From: an uncultured Alphaproteobacteria bacterium
GTDB taxonomy: Bacteria; Pseudomonadota; Alphaproteobacteria; UBA11222
DNA length: 64,000 bases
Reading direction: 5' to 3'
Assembly (NCBI GenBank): GCA_947258435.1
Contig: CAMYID010000013.1
Location: 62,001-126,000 of the forward strand
Of this stretch, positions 1-8,033 are shown one piece after another. Below the pieces are notes generated by a model. That model ran no database searches. It saw only the letters and a list, made by a program, of their open reading frames with translations, and was not told where the DNA came from. Position 1 is the stretch's first letter, and each line of letters starts with the position of its first letter. A program made the position numbers and the translations under genes.

Positions 1-780
1 ACCTCGATGGTGCCGTTCTGTCTGAAAGCAATTGCCGGTCAGCCCGTACCCGATCACAGTTACCGCATGTGGGGCAATGGTGTTTGCGATCTGCCGTCTG
101 ATGCGCATTTCGGGGTCAAGACCATCGGCTGGTGGGGGATGACCGAGACGATCAGCGTCGGTACCGTCGGCCTGCCTTATACGCAGAACACGCCGATGAC
201 GATGGGGTTGCCCTGCCCGGACCGAGAAATTGCCATTCTGCGGCCCGATGGCACCCCGGTAGAGCCCGGGGAAACCGGTGATTTCCGGATCCGGGGTGTG
301 CCGGGCCTCAGCCTGTTTGCCGAATATATCAATAATCCGCAGGCGACGGAGGATTCCTTTGACGATGACGGGTTCTTCATAACCGGCGACCGGGTCACAT
401 TGCGCGAGGATGGTTATCTGCAATTTGCCGATCGCGATAAGGATATGCTCAAGGTGGGAGGTGAAAATGTCGCGGCGTCTGAAATCGAGCGGGTGATCAT
501 GGAATCCGGGCTTGTGGCGGAAGCGGCAGTCGTTGCCCGCCGGCATCCAATGCTTGATGAAGTGCCGGTGGCGTTCGTCCTTGTTCCGGGCGGACCGGAA
601 GCTGCCGCGCCCGATGCGCCCGATCGCATTCTTGCCAATTGCCGCGAAAGGCTTGCGGATTTCAAGGTGCCGCGTGAAATCCGGATCGTGTCGGAATTGC
701 CCCGTTCGACACTTGAAAAAATCGCCAAGGCGCAGCTCCGCGATCTGTTGGCCCAGGAGGATACGAAGGCCAAAAGCTGA
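1..780 (+). CDS. Acyl-CoA synthetase (AMP-dependent ligase), C-terminal part
   Basis: The gene is cut by the left edge: the frame is open from base 1, and 259 residues plus a stop are visible. It is the C-terminal half of an ANL-superfamily ligase, which activates a carboxylic acid to an acyl-adenylate and passes it to CoA. Visible motifs are GWWGMTE (the A5-type motif, near residue 45), FFITGD and DRDKDMLKVGGENV (hinge and the start of the mobile C-terminal domain), and the near-terminal catalytic lysine in STLEKIAKAQL. The GMTE motif and the surrounding sequence resemble the crotonobetaine/carnitine-CoA ligase branch, but the N-terminal substrate pocket is missing, so the substrate cannot be assigned. 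The gene converges on glpD, with about 110 bp between their ends and no obvious terminator. Confidence 0.9.
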   Translation, partial: TSMVPFCLKAIAGQPVPDHSYRMWGNGVCDLPSDAHFGVKTIGWWGMTETISVGTVGLPYTQNTPMTMGLPCPDREIAILRPDGTPVEPGETGDFRIRGVPGLSLFAEYINNPQATEDSFDDDGFFITGDRVTLREDGYLQFADRDKDMLKVGGENVAASEIERVIMESGLVAEAAVVARRHPMLDEVPVAFVLVPGGPEAAAPDAPDRILANCRERLADFKVPREIRIVSELPRSTLEKIAKAQLRDLLAQEDTKAKS

Positions 781-893
781 CCTGAGCGGTTGCGGTTGCG
801 GGTGCTGATCGCCATGGTATTCGCGAAATTGATGAGCCATTGGCGGGGGATGCTGCGCCGCCGCCTGCCGTGCGAGGGGGTTACAGGGAACGA

Positions 894-2567
894 TCAAGCG
901 GTCCGGCGGAAGGGGGCAAGCCTTTCTTCAACGTCCCTGATCTGGGCTGCGCGGGTGTCTTCATCCCAGCCAAGCTCAGCGCCCATCAGCTCGGCGGCGC
1001 GCCTCAGGGCGGCTGTGCCCGGGTCGCCAAGGGTGCACAGTCCCGTGCGCCGGAACACCGCATCGGCCAGTGTGAACGCCATCTCCGACCGGGCCGCATA
1101 GACGATCTGGGCGCCGATCTCGGGCCTGTCGGGGGCAAGCGGGGCGGCAAGCGCTGGCATCTCCGCTATCAGGGCCAGCAAACGATCTATCTGGTAGCCG
1201 TAACATTGCCATAGAAACATTTGCGTATCGTCCGGCAGCGATACAGGCTCAGACGAGGTTTGCGCAGGCGGCATGCCGCCCGGCAGAAGGCTCTGCGCGG
1301 TGAGACAGGGGCGGGGCGCGTCATCGAGCTGCAGCCCGACAAGATTGACGACTTTTTCCGCAAGGCTGCGCGAGGTGGTCCACTTGCCCCCGATTGCCGA
1401 AATCAGTCCCGCCGGCCCGCCTTCTGCCCCGTGATCGAGGATTTCCGAACCCCGGCTCGCGCCATAGGTATCGACTGCCGGATTGGCCGGGTCGGCCACG
1501 AGCGGTCGCAATCCCGCATAACCGAACAGCACATCATCGCGGGTAAGCCGCGCTGCCGGTAATCCCGTATTCACCGTATCGAGGAGCAAGGCGATATCCG
1601 CCTCTTCAACGCGCACATCGTCGGGATCACCGGTAAAGGGGGTATCTGTTGTCGCAAGCAGCGAATGACCGCGCCAGGGCAGGACAAAAAAATGCGCGCC
1701 GCGGTTGAGCACGGCGATGGCGTGATGGCGCGAAAGCGGCCGGGTAATCAGATGAATACCTTTGGAGTAGCGCAGCCGGGGCGTGGCAGACAGAGGTTTT
1801 TGCGTGTCTGTTCCGGGTTGCGCCAGCTCGATCAGCCTGTCGGCCCAGGGACCGGCTGCGTTCACAATGCAGCGGGCGCTGGCTGTATGCCGGCGGCCAC
1901 CGAGCCGATCGAGGAATTCGGCACCGGTGATCTGTCGCCCGTTCCGCCGGAATGCGGCAAGCTCGGCATAGTTCAGGATTGTTGCGCCTGCGTCCGATGC
2001 GCCGCGCAACATCTCCCAGGCCAGCCTTTCAGGCATATGCATCTGGCAATCGTAATAGCGTAGCGCGCCGCAGGTCGCGACACCGTCAAGCACGGGCTCG
2101 GCGGCTCCGCTATCTGTGCGCGATAAGGCCTTATGCCGTGGCAAATGCGACGCCGCGAAGGGCAGCCTGGGTGCGGTGAGCGACAACAGGTCATAGAGCC
2201 ACAGTCCAAGCCGCAGGGTAAGTTTATCGATCTGGCCCGAAGCAGGGACAAGAAAGGGGAGCGCGGTAACAAGATGCGGTGTAGCATGCCGCCAGATCCG
2301 TCGTTCCCGCAAGGCTTCACGCACAAGACCGAATTCCAGATTGGCGAGATAGCGCAGCCCGCCATGAATCAATTTGGACGAGGCACCGCTTGTCGCTTGC
2401 GCGAAGTCGCCTTTTTCGATCAGGGCGACCTTGTAGCCGCGCAACGCTGCGTCCCAGGCGACCGCAGCCCCTGTCGCGCCGCCGCCGATGACAAGAATAT
2501 CGAATTCTTCACGCGAGAGACTGTCGGGCGCACGTGCAGGACCCGCTATGCCGCCTGTTCGTGCCAC
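894..2567 (-). CDS. glpD: Aerobic glycerol-3-phosphate dehydrogenase (FAD)
   Basis: 557 residues. It oxidises sn-glycerol 3-phosphate to dihydroxyacetone phosphate at the inner membrane and passes electrons to quinone. The FAD-binding motif DILVIGGGATGAA lies near residue 24, followed by the family signature SGASSKLIHGGLRYL. The length fits GlpD (about 500-560 residues), and the C-terminal domain is complete. The start is a GTG three bases downstream of the stop of the methyltransferase gene, so the two are probably co-transcribed. No glycerol kinase, transporter or GlpR is visible nearby, so this glpD stands apart from a glp regulon. Confidence 0.93.
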   Translation of the reverse strand: MARTGGIAGPARAPDSLSREEFDILVIGGGATGAAVAWDAALRGYKVALIEKGDFAQATSGASSKLIHGGLRYLANLEFGLVREALRERRIWRHATPHLVTALPFLVPASGQIDKLTLRLGLWLYDLLSLTAPRLPFAASHLPRHKALSRTDSGAAEPVLDGVATCGALRYYDCQMHMPERLAWEMLRGASDAGATILNYAELAAFRRNGRQITGAEFLDRLGGRRHTASARCIVNAAGPWADRLIELAQPGTDTQKPLSATPRLRYSKGIHLITRPLSRHHAIAVLNRGAHFFVLPWRGHSLLATTDTPFTGDPDDVRVEEADIALLLDTVNTGLPAARLTRDDVLFGYAGLRPLVADPANPAVDTYGASRGSEILDHGAEGGPAGLISAIGGKWTTSRSLAEKVVNLVGLQLDDAPRPCLTAQSLLPGGMPPAQTSSEPVSLPDDTQMFLWQCYGYQIDRLLALIAEMPALAAPLAPDRPEIGAQIVYAARSEMAFTLADAVFRRTGLCTLGDPGTAALRRAAELMGAELGWDEDTRAAQIRDVEERLAPFRRTA

Positions 2568-2570
2568 TGG

Positions 2571-3350
2571 TTAAACGCCGCGCGGGGGATCAGTGCGCCG
2601 GGCAATCAGTTTGATTCCCGGCTTGAAGGCAAGCTGCCGGCGAATGACTGAAAAGCCGCATGCCTCAAGTAATGTCTTGAGACTGGCCGGTGTGAAATAG
2701 ACGCAGTGCGAAGGGGGGCAGTACCCGTCCCATCTGGTCACATCCCGGGGCCGCCGGGGGTGGGAAATATCGGGGGTTGTGAGATAGAATATCGCGCCGG
2801 GTCTGAGCAAGCGGTGCACATGCGTCAGAAAGGCACGCGGCGCGGGGATATGTTCGATCACCTCCGAACAATAGGCGAGATCGAACAGAAGCGGTGCGGC
2901 GTCGGGGCCGTTGGGTGCGAAGCTTTCAATCGTGCCTTCGGTAAAATGGCAGTTGGGGAAATGCGTGCGTCCATAGCGGATGGAAACGGGATCAGGTTCG
3001 ATCCCCCATGCGTCATAACCGGCTTCCCGTGCCGCCTCGGCCATGAAGCCGCCATTGCAACCGATATCGAGGAACTTTGCCGGTGGCGGTGCATATTTGC
3101 GCAACAGACGCATACGACCGCGGCTGCGGCGCAGCTTTTTCTCCGGTTTTGAGAAATAGCCCGTTGCCGCCCCCTCATAGGCATCTGTGTAAAGCGCGGC
3201 GAGGGCCCCTTCATCGGGCATTGGATCAAGATAGATGGTGCCGCATTCGCCGCAACGATAAGCAGGCCATTGCGGGTCTGCCCGAAACAGTGCGCGTTCG
3301 GAATTTGTGCAGACCGGACAGGCGCCAAGGCTTTGTATTTTCTGATCCAT
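2571..3350 (-). CDS. Class I SAM-dependent methyltransferase with N-terminal zinc-ribbon-like motif
   Basis: 259 residues. An N-terminal Cys4 knuckle (C11-x2-C14 and C33-x2-C36) precedes a Rossmann methyltransferase core with the SAM-binding loop FLDIGCNGGFMAEAA (about residue 92) and the acidic GIEPD end of strand 2. The later LAYCSEVIEHIPAP segment is the motif of the Methyltransf_23/UbiG-like fold. This architecture is common among uncharacterised methyltransferases acting on sugars, lipids or small molecules; the substrate is unknown. It sits immediately upstream of glpD, and its own upstream region (3351-3515) is shared with the divergent PhyH gene. Confidence 0.85.
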   Translation of the reverse strand: MDQKIQSLGACPVCTNSERALFRADPQWPAYRCGECGTIYLDPMPDEGALAALYTDAYEGAATGYFSKPEKKLRRSRGRMRLLRKYAPPPAKFLDIGCNGGFMAEAAREAGYDAWGIEPDPVSIRYGRTHFPNCHFTEGTIESFAPNGPDAAPLLFDLAYCSEVIEHIPAPRAFLTHVHRLLRPGAIFYLTTPDISHPRRPRDVTRWDGYCPPSHCVYFTPASLKTLLEACGFSVIRRQLAFKPGIKLIARRTDPPRGV

Positions 3351-3515
3351 AATCCCATTCCTAACAGGAAGGCGTGGGGTGTGCAGTATTAATCCCTCAT
3401 GGCGGTGGGTTGATCGCCTAGCGCATAATTCCGCCCGTCCTAATCATTCCTTAAAGATCAAACTTTATCTTTCCGCATGTTTTGAGCAGGCAACCTATTT
3501 TGGCGGAGCGGATTT

Positions 3516-4316
3516 GTGCTTGGTTCCAATTGGCAGCGGAATTTTCTGAAACAGGGCTTTTTGCAGTTGCGCGAAGCAGTGCAGCCGATGGTCTGCGGTG
3601 TCATCCGTGATGAGGTGGTGCAGCTCATACGCGAAGCAGGCGGTCCACCGCAATCGGGCGCCGACTGGATCCGCGGGGAACGTGAAGCGCTGATTGTAAT
3701 GCGTGATCCCGCGATGCCGCACAAGTCAGATCCGGTTGCCAATGTTGCCAGTCTGTTCAATCTGCATGAATGGCCGGCATTGCGGCATGTTCTTATTCCG
3801 GATGTGACACAGCTCCTTTGCGCGTTCCTGGGCAAGAATGTCGATATGGTGCAGAGCCAGATTTATTTCGCGCATCCTGACAGTGCAGGCTTTCCGTGGC
3901 ATCAGGATACGGTTCTGTTGCCGGTCGATAGCCGTCAGGCGGTGGGCATGATGGTGGCGCTCACCGAGCTCAACCTTGAATGCGGCGCGCCGACGCTTGT
4001 TCCCGGCAGCCATCGCAGCGGTGATGTCCGCTATCACCATCATGCGCAGACGCTTTTTCCCGGTATGGTCAAGGTCGCCCAGGATGAACCGCGTCATACC
4101 GCGGTCATGGGAGTGGGGGATGTCATGCTGATCCACCCGAAGCTTGTTTACAGGCTGTCTGAAAACTGTACCGGGCAGCGTGGACTGATCTTGTTTCTGC
4201 AGTTTGCCCGGCAGGGGGCAAAGCCGCTGAAAGGCAAAAATCTGGATAGCTACCTGCCGGTCGCGGCAAGTCGCGGCAGTGTGACAGAGGCGGAAGAACT
4301 ACGTGCAGCGGGATAA
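3516..4316 (+). CDS. Phytanoyl-CoA dioxygenase (PhyH) family protein
   Basis: 266 residues, a predicted Fe(II)/2-oxoglutarate-dependent oxygenase. The iron-binding HxD motif is PWHQD (H129, D131), with the distal histidine in MLIHPKL (H207). A downstream arginine (R213 or R222) could bind 2-oxoglutarate. The family signature GAPTLVPGSHRSGD (around residues 157-170) is present. The start is GTG at 3516, with GGCGGAG a few bases upstream; no in-frame ATG is available before conserved sequence begins. PhyH-family enzymes hydroxylate very diverse substrates (acyl-CoAs, small metabolites, natural products), so function cannot be narrowed. Confidence 0.85.
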   Translation: MLGSNWQRNFLKQGFLQLREAVQPMVCGVIRDEVVQLIREAGGPPQSGADWIRGEREALIVMRDPAMPHKSDPVANVASLFNLHEWPALRHVLIPDVTQLLCAFLGKNVDMVQSQIYFAHPDSAGFPWHQDTVLLPVDSRQAVGMMVALTELNLECGAPTLVPGSHRSGDVRYHHHAQTLFPGMVKVAQDEPRHTAVMGVGDVMLIHPKLVYRLSENCTGQRGLILFLQFARQGAKPLKGKNLDSYLPVAASRGSVTEAEELRAAG

Positions 4317-4365
4317 TTCCGTGCAGCCTCGCCAACAGGTTGTTCAGGTGATGTCTGTCAGTGTC

Positions 4366-5295
4366 TCAATCGCTGCCCAGCCGTCGCTCAAGAAAATCGA
4401 GCACTGTTTCCAGAAACTGCTCACGATAAAGCAGGTAGGACAGAACGTGGCTGCCCTGTCGGCCTGCATGGCGCATAACCGGATTATCCGCGGCAGGTTT
4501 GGGCGTGATCCACACTTCAGCGTCAGGCAGGCTCGCCTTTAGCTTGTGCGCGCCCGATGCCGGGCTGACCGGATCGGCTTCATTATGGATGAGGAGTAAC
4601 TTTGACCCCTCAAGCCGCTTCCCGATCTCGATGGCATTCTCTTTGGGCCAAATTCTGTGCACATGCTGCATCGACCAGACGATCTGACGCGCAAGAAAGG
4701 GTGGAACGTTCCGCTCCTGCACCATGAAATTATAACTTGCCTCAAGCGGTTCAAAAGCGCCGTCTACCGTGACAAGCGCGTCTATCCGATTGTCACCTGC
4801 GGCAGTTCGAATGACCACGTCACCACCAAGTGAGACGCCGATAACGCCAATCGGTTGCGCGGGTGCCTGCGCTTTGACCCAGTTGATTGCCCCGGTCAGA
4901 TCATGGGGCAAGTCCGCAATCACCAGATCGCCATTCGGGCCCTCATCGCTTTCACCGTGATTGCGCAGATCGAAAGACAGAACGGAATAGCCTGCCTCTA
5001 TCAACTGCGCGGCGAGGGCAATACCGCCAAAGCGGGGTATCTCCCGTTGACCGCGAAACCCGTGAACAAGGATGATGACGCCGCGCATCTCCTCGGCGGG
5101 CATCCACCAACCGGTTAGCATGAGGGGGTGTTGGGTTGAGGGAAAGCGGATGGTTTCGTGTGCGATTCCCGCGCTTTCCGGAATGGGGCTGACTGTGCGA
5201 CGTGTTTCGGGTAAGCCAAAGAACATCGGCGCAATCAATATGAAACCTGCATAGAACAGCGCGATCAGACCGGCAAATGTCAGCAACTTGCGCAT
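4366..5295 (-). CDS. Membrane-anchored alpha/beta hydrolase
   Basis: 309 residues. One N-terminal hydrophobic helix (about residues 4-26) looks like an uncleaved membrane anchor. The alpha/beta hydrolase core follows: oxyanion loop VHGFRG (about 77-82), nucleophile elbow GVSLGG with Ser155, acid residue probably D241 in NEADPVSPASG, and catalytic histidine H283 in QGSHVLSYL. The triad is therefore intact. Related sequences are annotated as BAAT/acyl-CoA thioester hydrolase-like or peptidase-like, but nothing here fixes a substrate. It lies downstream of the thiolase-like gene on the same strand, but an intrinsic terminator at 5368-5400 separates them. Confidence 0.85.
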   Translation of the reverse strand: MRKLLTFAGLIALFYAGFILIAPMFFGLPETRRTVSPIPESAGIAHETIRFPSTQHPLMLTGWWMPAEEMRGVIILVHGFRGQREIPRFGGIALAAQLIEAGYSVLSFDLRNHGESDEGPNGDLVIADLPHDLTGAINWVKAQAPAQPIGVIGVSLGGDVVIRTAAGDNRIDALVTVDGAFEPLEASYNFMVQERNVPPFLARQIVWSMQHVHRIWPKENAIEIGKRLEGSKLLLIHNEADPVSPASGAHKLKASLPDAEVWITPKPAADNPVMRHAGRQGSHVLSYLLYREQFLETVLDFLERRLGSD

Positions 5296-5367
5296 CGGGT
5301 TTACCTTACGGAAATTTCAGGCAGTTCTTCGGTTCCTTCGATTGTGAACCGGGACCGGTGCCGTTGG

Positions 5368-5400
5368 CAAAGAAAAAGGGCTGGCGCGGAGGCCAGCCCT
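5368..5400 (-). terminator. Rho-independent terminator after the thiolase-like gene
   Basis: A perfect 8-bp stem (AGGGCTGG at 5377-5384 with CCAGCCCT at 5393-5400) has a short loop. Read on the minus strand it is followed by a run of T residues (TTTTTC). It lies about 40 bp beyond the stop of the thiolase-like gene and before the hydrolase gene, so it should end the DUF35-thiolase transcript. Confidence 0.8.
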
Positions 5401-5438
5401 GAGACTTTGTTGAATCAGCGCATGGCGCGCTGTGCAAA

Positions 5439-6599
5439 TCAGGCTTTTTGCAGGATATGTACCGCGCAGACAGAGCCCGCACCCATCATATGCACCAGCG
5501 CGTTTTGCGCGCCTTCAACCTGGATCTTGCCCTGTTCGCCACGCAACTGCCTGGTCGCGTCCCACACCTGGGCAAGACCGGTCGGCCCTCCCGGGTGACC
5601 GCGGGCGATCAGGCCGCCATCGGTTGAGAACGGAATGCGGCCGCCGATCTGGGTTTCCCCGTCATGCAGCAGCTTGTCGCCTTCGCCCGGTCCGCAGATA
5701 CCCAGCAGTTCATAATACATCAGCTCCTCGATCGGGAAGGCGTCATGCACATGCACAAGGCTCAGATCATCGGGACCGATACCGGCTTCCTCATAGGCAA
5801 GCTTGGCTGTCCGCTCGGTCGAATAGGCCGGGCCAACCACCGCACCCATGAAGATATGGCCGTCGGTATAGACTTCGGAGCAAAGCTGCGAGGCGGTGAC
5901 TTTCACCATCGGCCGCCCGTTTGCATGCTTCTTGGCCCATTCTTCGGTTGCGACGATCGCGCAGGCCGCGCCCGCGCCGCTGGCGCAGGCCATCATCGCG
6001 GTGTGCGGATAGGCGACCATGTCCGCAGCCAGCACTTCCTCGGCCGTTACTTCGTGATCGGCGCGGCGCTGGGCCATCGGGTTGTGACGCCCATGGTTCC
6101 AGTTCTTGGCCGCGATTTTCGCGTAAGTTTCGACCGTCGTGCCTGCTTCATGCATGCGGCGCACGGCCCACATGGCAAAGAAACCGGCCGGCAACAGCGT
6201 GTTTTCAAAGGACGGTACCCGCCGGTCCACGCCCGGTGCGGGCTTGCGCCGGGCCATGCCCATGCGTGCCATATCGTCAAAGCCAAGCGCCATGGCGACA
6301 TCGGACGCACCGCCCGATACAGCCCAGACCGCCTCGCGAAATGCCGAAGAGCCGGTGGCGGAGGCATTCTCCACATGGACGACCGGAATGCCGGTAAGAC
6401 CAAGATCCTTGGCGTAGCCCGTGCCTTCCATCATGGTGCCGCCGATATAGCCGTTATACAGATAACCGACATCGCGAAAATCGATGCCCGCATCCTTCAG
6501 CGCTTCAACGCCTGCGGTGAAATACATGTCCCGGATCGGCACATATTCCTTGGTGAAACGGTGCATCCCCACACCGATGACATAAACGTCGCGGTTCAT
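5439..6599 (-). CDS. Thiolase-fold protein with the nucleophilic Cys replaced by Ser (SCP2-thiolase/Ltp2-like)
   Basis: 386 residues, the full length of an SCP-x-type thiolase. The N-terminal half ends with the segment VENASATGSSAF; the active-site cysteine of thiolases (NACASGSSA in relatives) is Ser80 here, read directly from codon TCC. The C-terminal half retains the histidine in GHPGGPTG and a cysteine near the end (GAGSVCAVHIL). In established families, Cys-less SCP2-thiolases paired with a DUF35 protein, such as Ltp2 with ChsH2-DUF35 of steroid side-chain degradation, act as retro-aldolases and not thiolases. The DUF35 gene is 2 bp upstream here, so I infer an aldolase or another non-thiolytic C-C enzyme. 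A lipid-transfer role is the alternative. Confidence 0.85.
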   Translation of the reverse strand: MNRDVYVIGVGMHRFTKEYVPIRDMYFTAGVEALKDAGIDFRDVGYLYNGYIGGTMMEGTGYAKDLGLTGIPVVHVENASATGSSAFREAVWAVSGGASDVAMALGFDDMARMGMARRKPAPGVDRRVPSFENTLLPAGFFAMWAVRRMHEAGTTVETYAKIAAKNWNHGRHNPMAQRRADHEVTAEEVLAADMVAYPHTAMMACASGAGAACAIVATEEWAKKHANGRPMVKVTASQLCSEVYTDGHIFMGAVVGPAYSTERTAKLAYEEAGIGPDDLSLVHVHDAFPIEELMYYELLGICGPGEGDKLLHDGETQIGGRIPFSTDGGLIARGHPGGPTGLAQVWDATRQLRGEQGKIQVEGAQNALVHMMGAGSVCAVHILQKA

Positions 6600-6601
6600 G
6601 G

Positions 6602-7024
6602 TTAACCCTCCTTCACCGGTACAAACTTAAAGCCGCAATATTGCGTGCCGTCTTCGGCGGTATACATCGGATTGGCCACAAGCTGCATCTTCATGCCGAT
6701 TTTGAAATCCTCCTGTTCGCCGTCAATGACGGACTGGATACGCACGCCTTCGGGCAGATCGATCTGACCCACGCCATAGCCGCCGCCTGAGTCAACCTTG
6801 CGGCTGCCCATTTTGGGCATGCGGATGAACGACCAGGAATAAAGCTCACCGACGGGCGAGAGTTCGACCGTTTCGACGTCTTTTTCGGTGATCGGGCAGC
6901 GTTTGCGGATCGGAAAATAATGTTTGTCCGCGGCTTTGCTATAGGATCCGAGCAGCCGGCACGGTTCGTCCGAACTCTCAGGGATGACCATATAGCCCTC
7001 TTCCAGGGGCACTCGTTTTGTCAT
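6602..7024 (-). CDS. DUF35 / OB-fold domain protein, partner of the thiolase-like enzyme
   Basis: 140 residues. The C-terminal OB-fold (about 55-138: GELYSWSFI, YGVGQIDLPEGVRIQ, GCKFVPV-like end) matches the DUF35/ChsH2 C-terminal domain. The preceding rubredoxin-like zinc ribbon is degenerate: only isolated cysteines (PCRLL, KRCPIT) remain instead of two CxxC knuckles. Such proteins bind CoA substrates and form stable complexes with SCP2-type thiolases or aldolases. It is the first gene of a tight two-gene operon, with 2 bp to the next start. Its upstream region (7025-7328) is shared with a divergent CMD-family gene. Confidence 0.82.
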   Translation of the reverse strand: MTKRVPLEEGYMVIPESSDEPCRLLGSYSKAADKHYFPIRKRCPITEKDVETVELSPVGELYSWSFIRMPKMGSRKVDSGGGYGVGQIDLPEGVRIQSVIDGEQEDFKIGMKMQLVANPMYTAEDGTQYCGFKFVPVKEG

Positions 7025-7328
7025 CGTTCCCTTCTCTCTATTTGTTATGAGATATTCTGCCCTTGGTGATCGCGTCTGGGGCGGGGATTGTCAAGCCGGA
7101 TTGCACGTTGCGCGATAAATCATACCCCTGTGCAGCAATATGGTGCGCTGCCGCGTGTGATGAAGCACGAAGGCTAGTCAGCGCATTTTTCTGCCGCTAG
7201 GATGCGTGCCGCAGGCATTGCGATATGCCTCTATCAATAATCGGCCGGTGGCGGTCCGCCGCATTCTTGTGAACAGGGGCGGCGGGTACAAGCAGGAATG
7301 GCTGAAACAAGACAGGCAGGGGGAAACC
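7025..7328. promoter_or_regulatory. Divergent intergenic region between DUF35 and CMD-family genes
   Basis: A 304-bp gap between divergently read genes, which should contain promoters in both directions. An open frame extends upstream of the CMD-family start to 7206, but it has no homologous extension in the 185-residue paralogue at 14527, so I treat 7206-7328 as leader. AGGCAGGGGGAAACC just before 7329 supplies a ribosome-binding site. I see no convincing -35/-10 pair or operator. Confidence 0.4.
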
Positions 7329-7886
7329 ATGCGACTAAGCGCACCGCGCATCACACCGCTTCCCGAAAGCGAGTGGACCGAAGAACAGAAAAAGATGACC
7401 GCACCGACCAGGGAACGGTTTGGCATGGTCTTCAATGTGCTGAAGACATTGATGCGGCATATGGATCTGCTGCGGTCGTGGAACGGTTTTGCGAACCACA
7501 TCATGGGGACTTCCTCGCTGGATCCGAAACATCGCGAAATGCTGATCATGCGGGTCGGCTGGCTGACGCAGTCCGAATATGAATGGGGCCAGCATGTGCT
7601 GATGAGCAAGCCTGCGGGGCTTGAGCATGCGGATCACCTGCGCATCAAGGAAGGGCCAAAGGCGGAAGGCTGGAGCGAGCTTGAGGCGACGTTGCTGCAG
7701 GCCGCAGACGAGCTGATTGATGATGCGATTATCGAGAATGCGACCTGGGACACATTGTCGAAACATCTCAGCACCGAGCAGCTGATGGATGTGGTGTTTA
7801 CCGTCGGCCAATATAATATGCTGGCCATGGGGCTGAACACGCTGGGTGTCCAGCGCGAGGAAGGCGTGCCGGGTTTTCCTGACTGA
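7329..7886 (+). CDS. Carboxymuconolactone decarboxylase (CMD) family protein, copy 1
   Basis: 185 residues. The CMD/AhpD-like all-helical fold is recognisable from RERFGMVFNVLKTLMRHMDLL, the central LDPKHREMLIMRVGWLTQSEYEWGQH and the C-terminal LSTEQLMDVVFTVGQYNMLAMGLNTLGV. It has the EYEWGQH histidine but no CxxC redox pair, so it belongs on the decarboxylase/isomerase side and not the AhpD peroxidase side. Start 7329 is chosen over the upstream in-frame start for its strong ribosome-binding site and because it gives exactly the length of the paralogue at 14527-15084. A clear terminator follows. The substrate is unknown; the CoA-rich neighbourhood suggests catabolism. Confidence 0.87.
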   Translation: MRLSAPRITPLPESEWTEEQKKMTAPTRERFGMVFNVLKTLMRHMDLLRSWNGFANHIMGTSSLDPKHREMLIMRVGWLTQSEYEWGQHVLMSKPAGLEHADHLRIKEGPKAEGWSELEATLLQAADELIDDAIIENATWDTLSKHLSTEQLMDVVFTVGQYNMLAMGLNTLGVQREEGVPGFPD

Positions 7887-7926
7887 CATGCCGCACTGCT
7901 CCCATCCGGGGCGGCATATGAATATG

Positions 7927-7962
7927 GGCGCCATCAACCGGTTTGATGGCGCCTTCTGTTTT
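7927..7962 (+). terminator. Rho-independent terminator after CMD copy 1
   Basis: A perfect 11-bp stem (GGCGCCATCAA at 7927-7937, complement at 7943-7953) with a 5-base loop is followed by TTCTGTTTT. It lies 40 bp after the CMD-family stop and before polA. Confidence 0.85.
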
Positions 7963-8033
7963 GGCGCAACAGAGGTGGCAGAACAGCGCTGGCGCAATTG
8001 CAACCAGGCTGACAGGCAGATAACAGGTGCAGG

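Noticed and set aside
5664-6605. Plus-strand open frame antisense to the thiolase-like gene
   Set aside because: His/Arg/Gly-rich shadow translation without homology.
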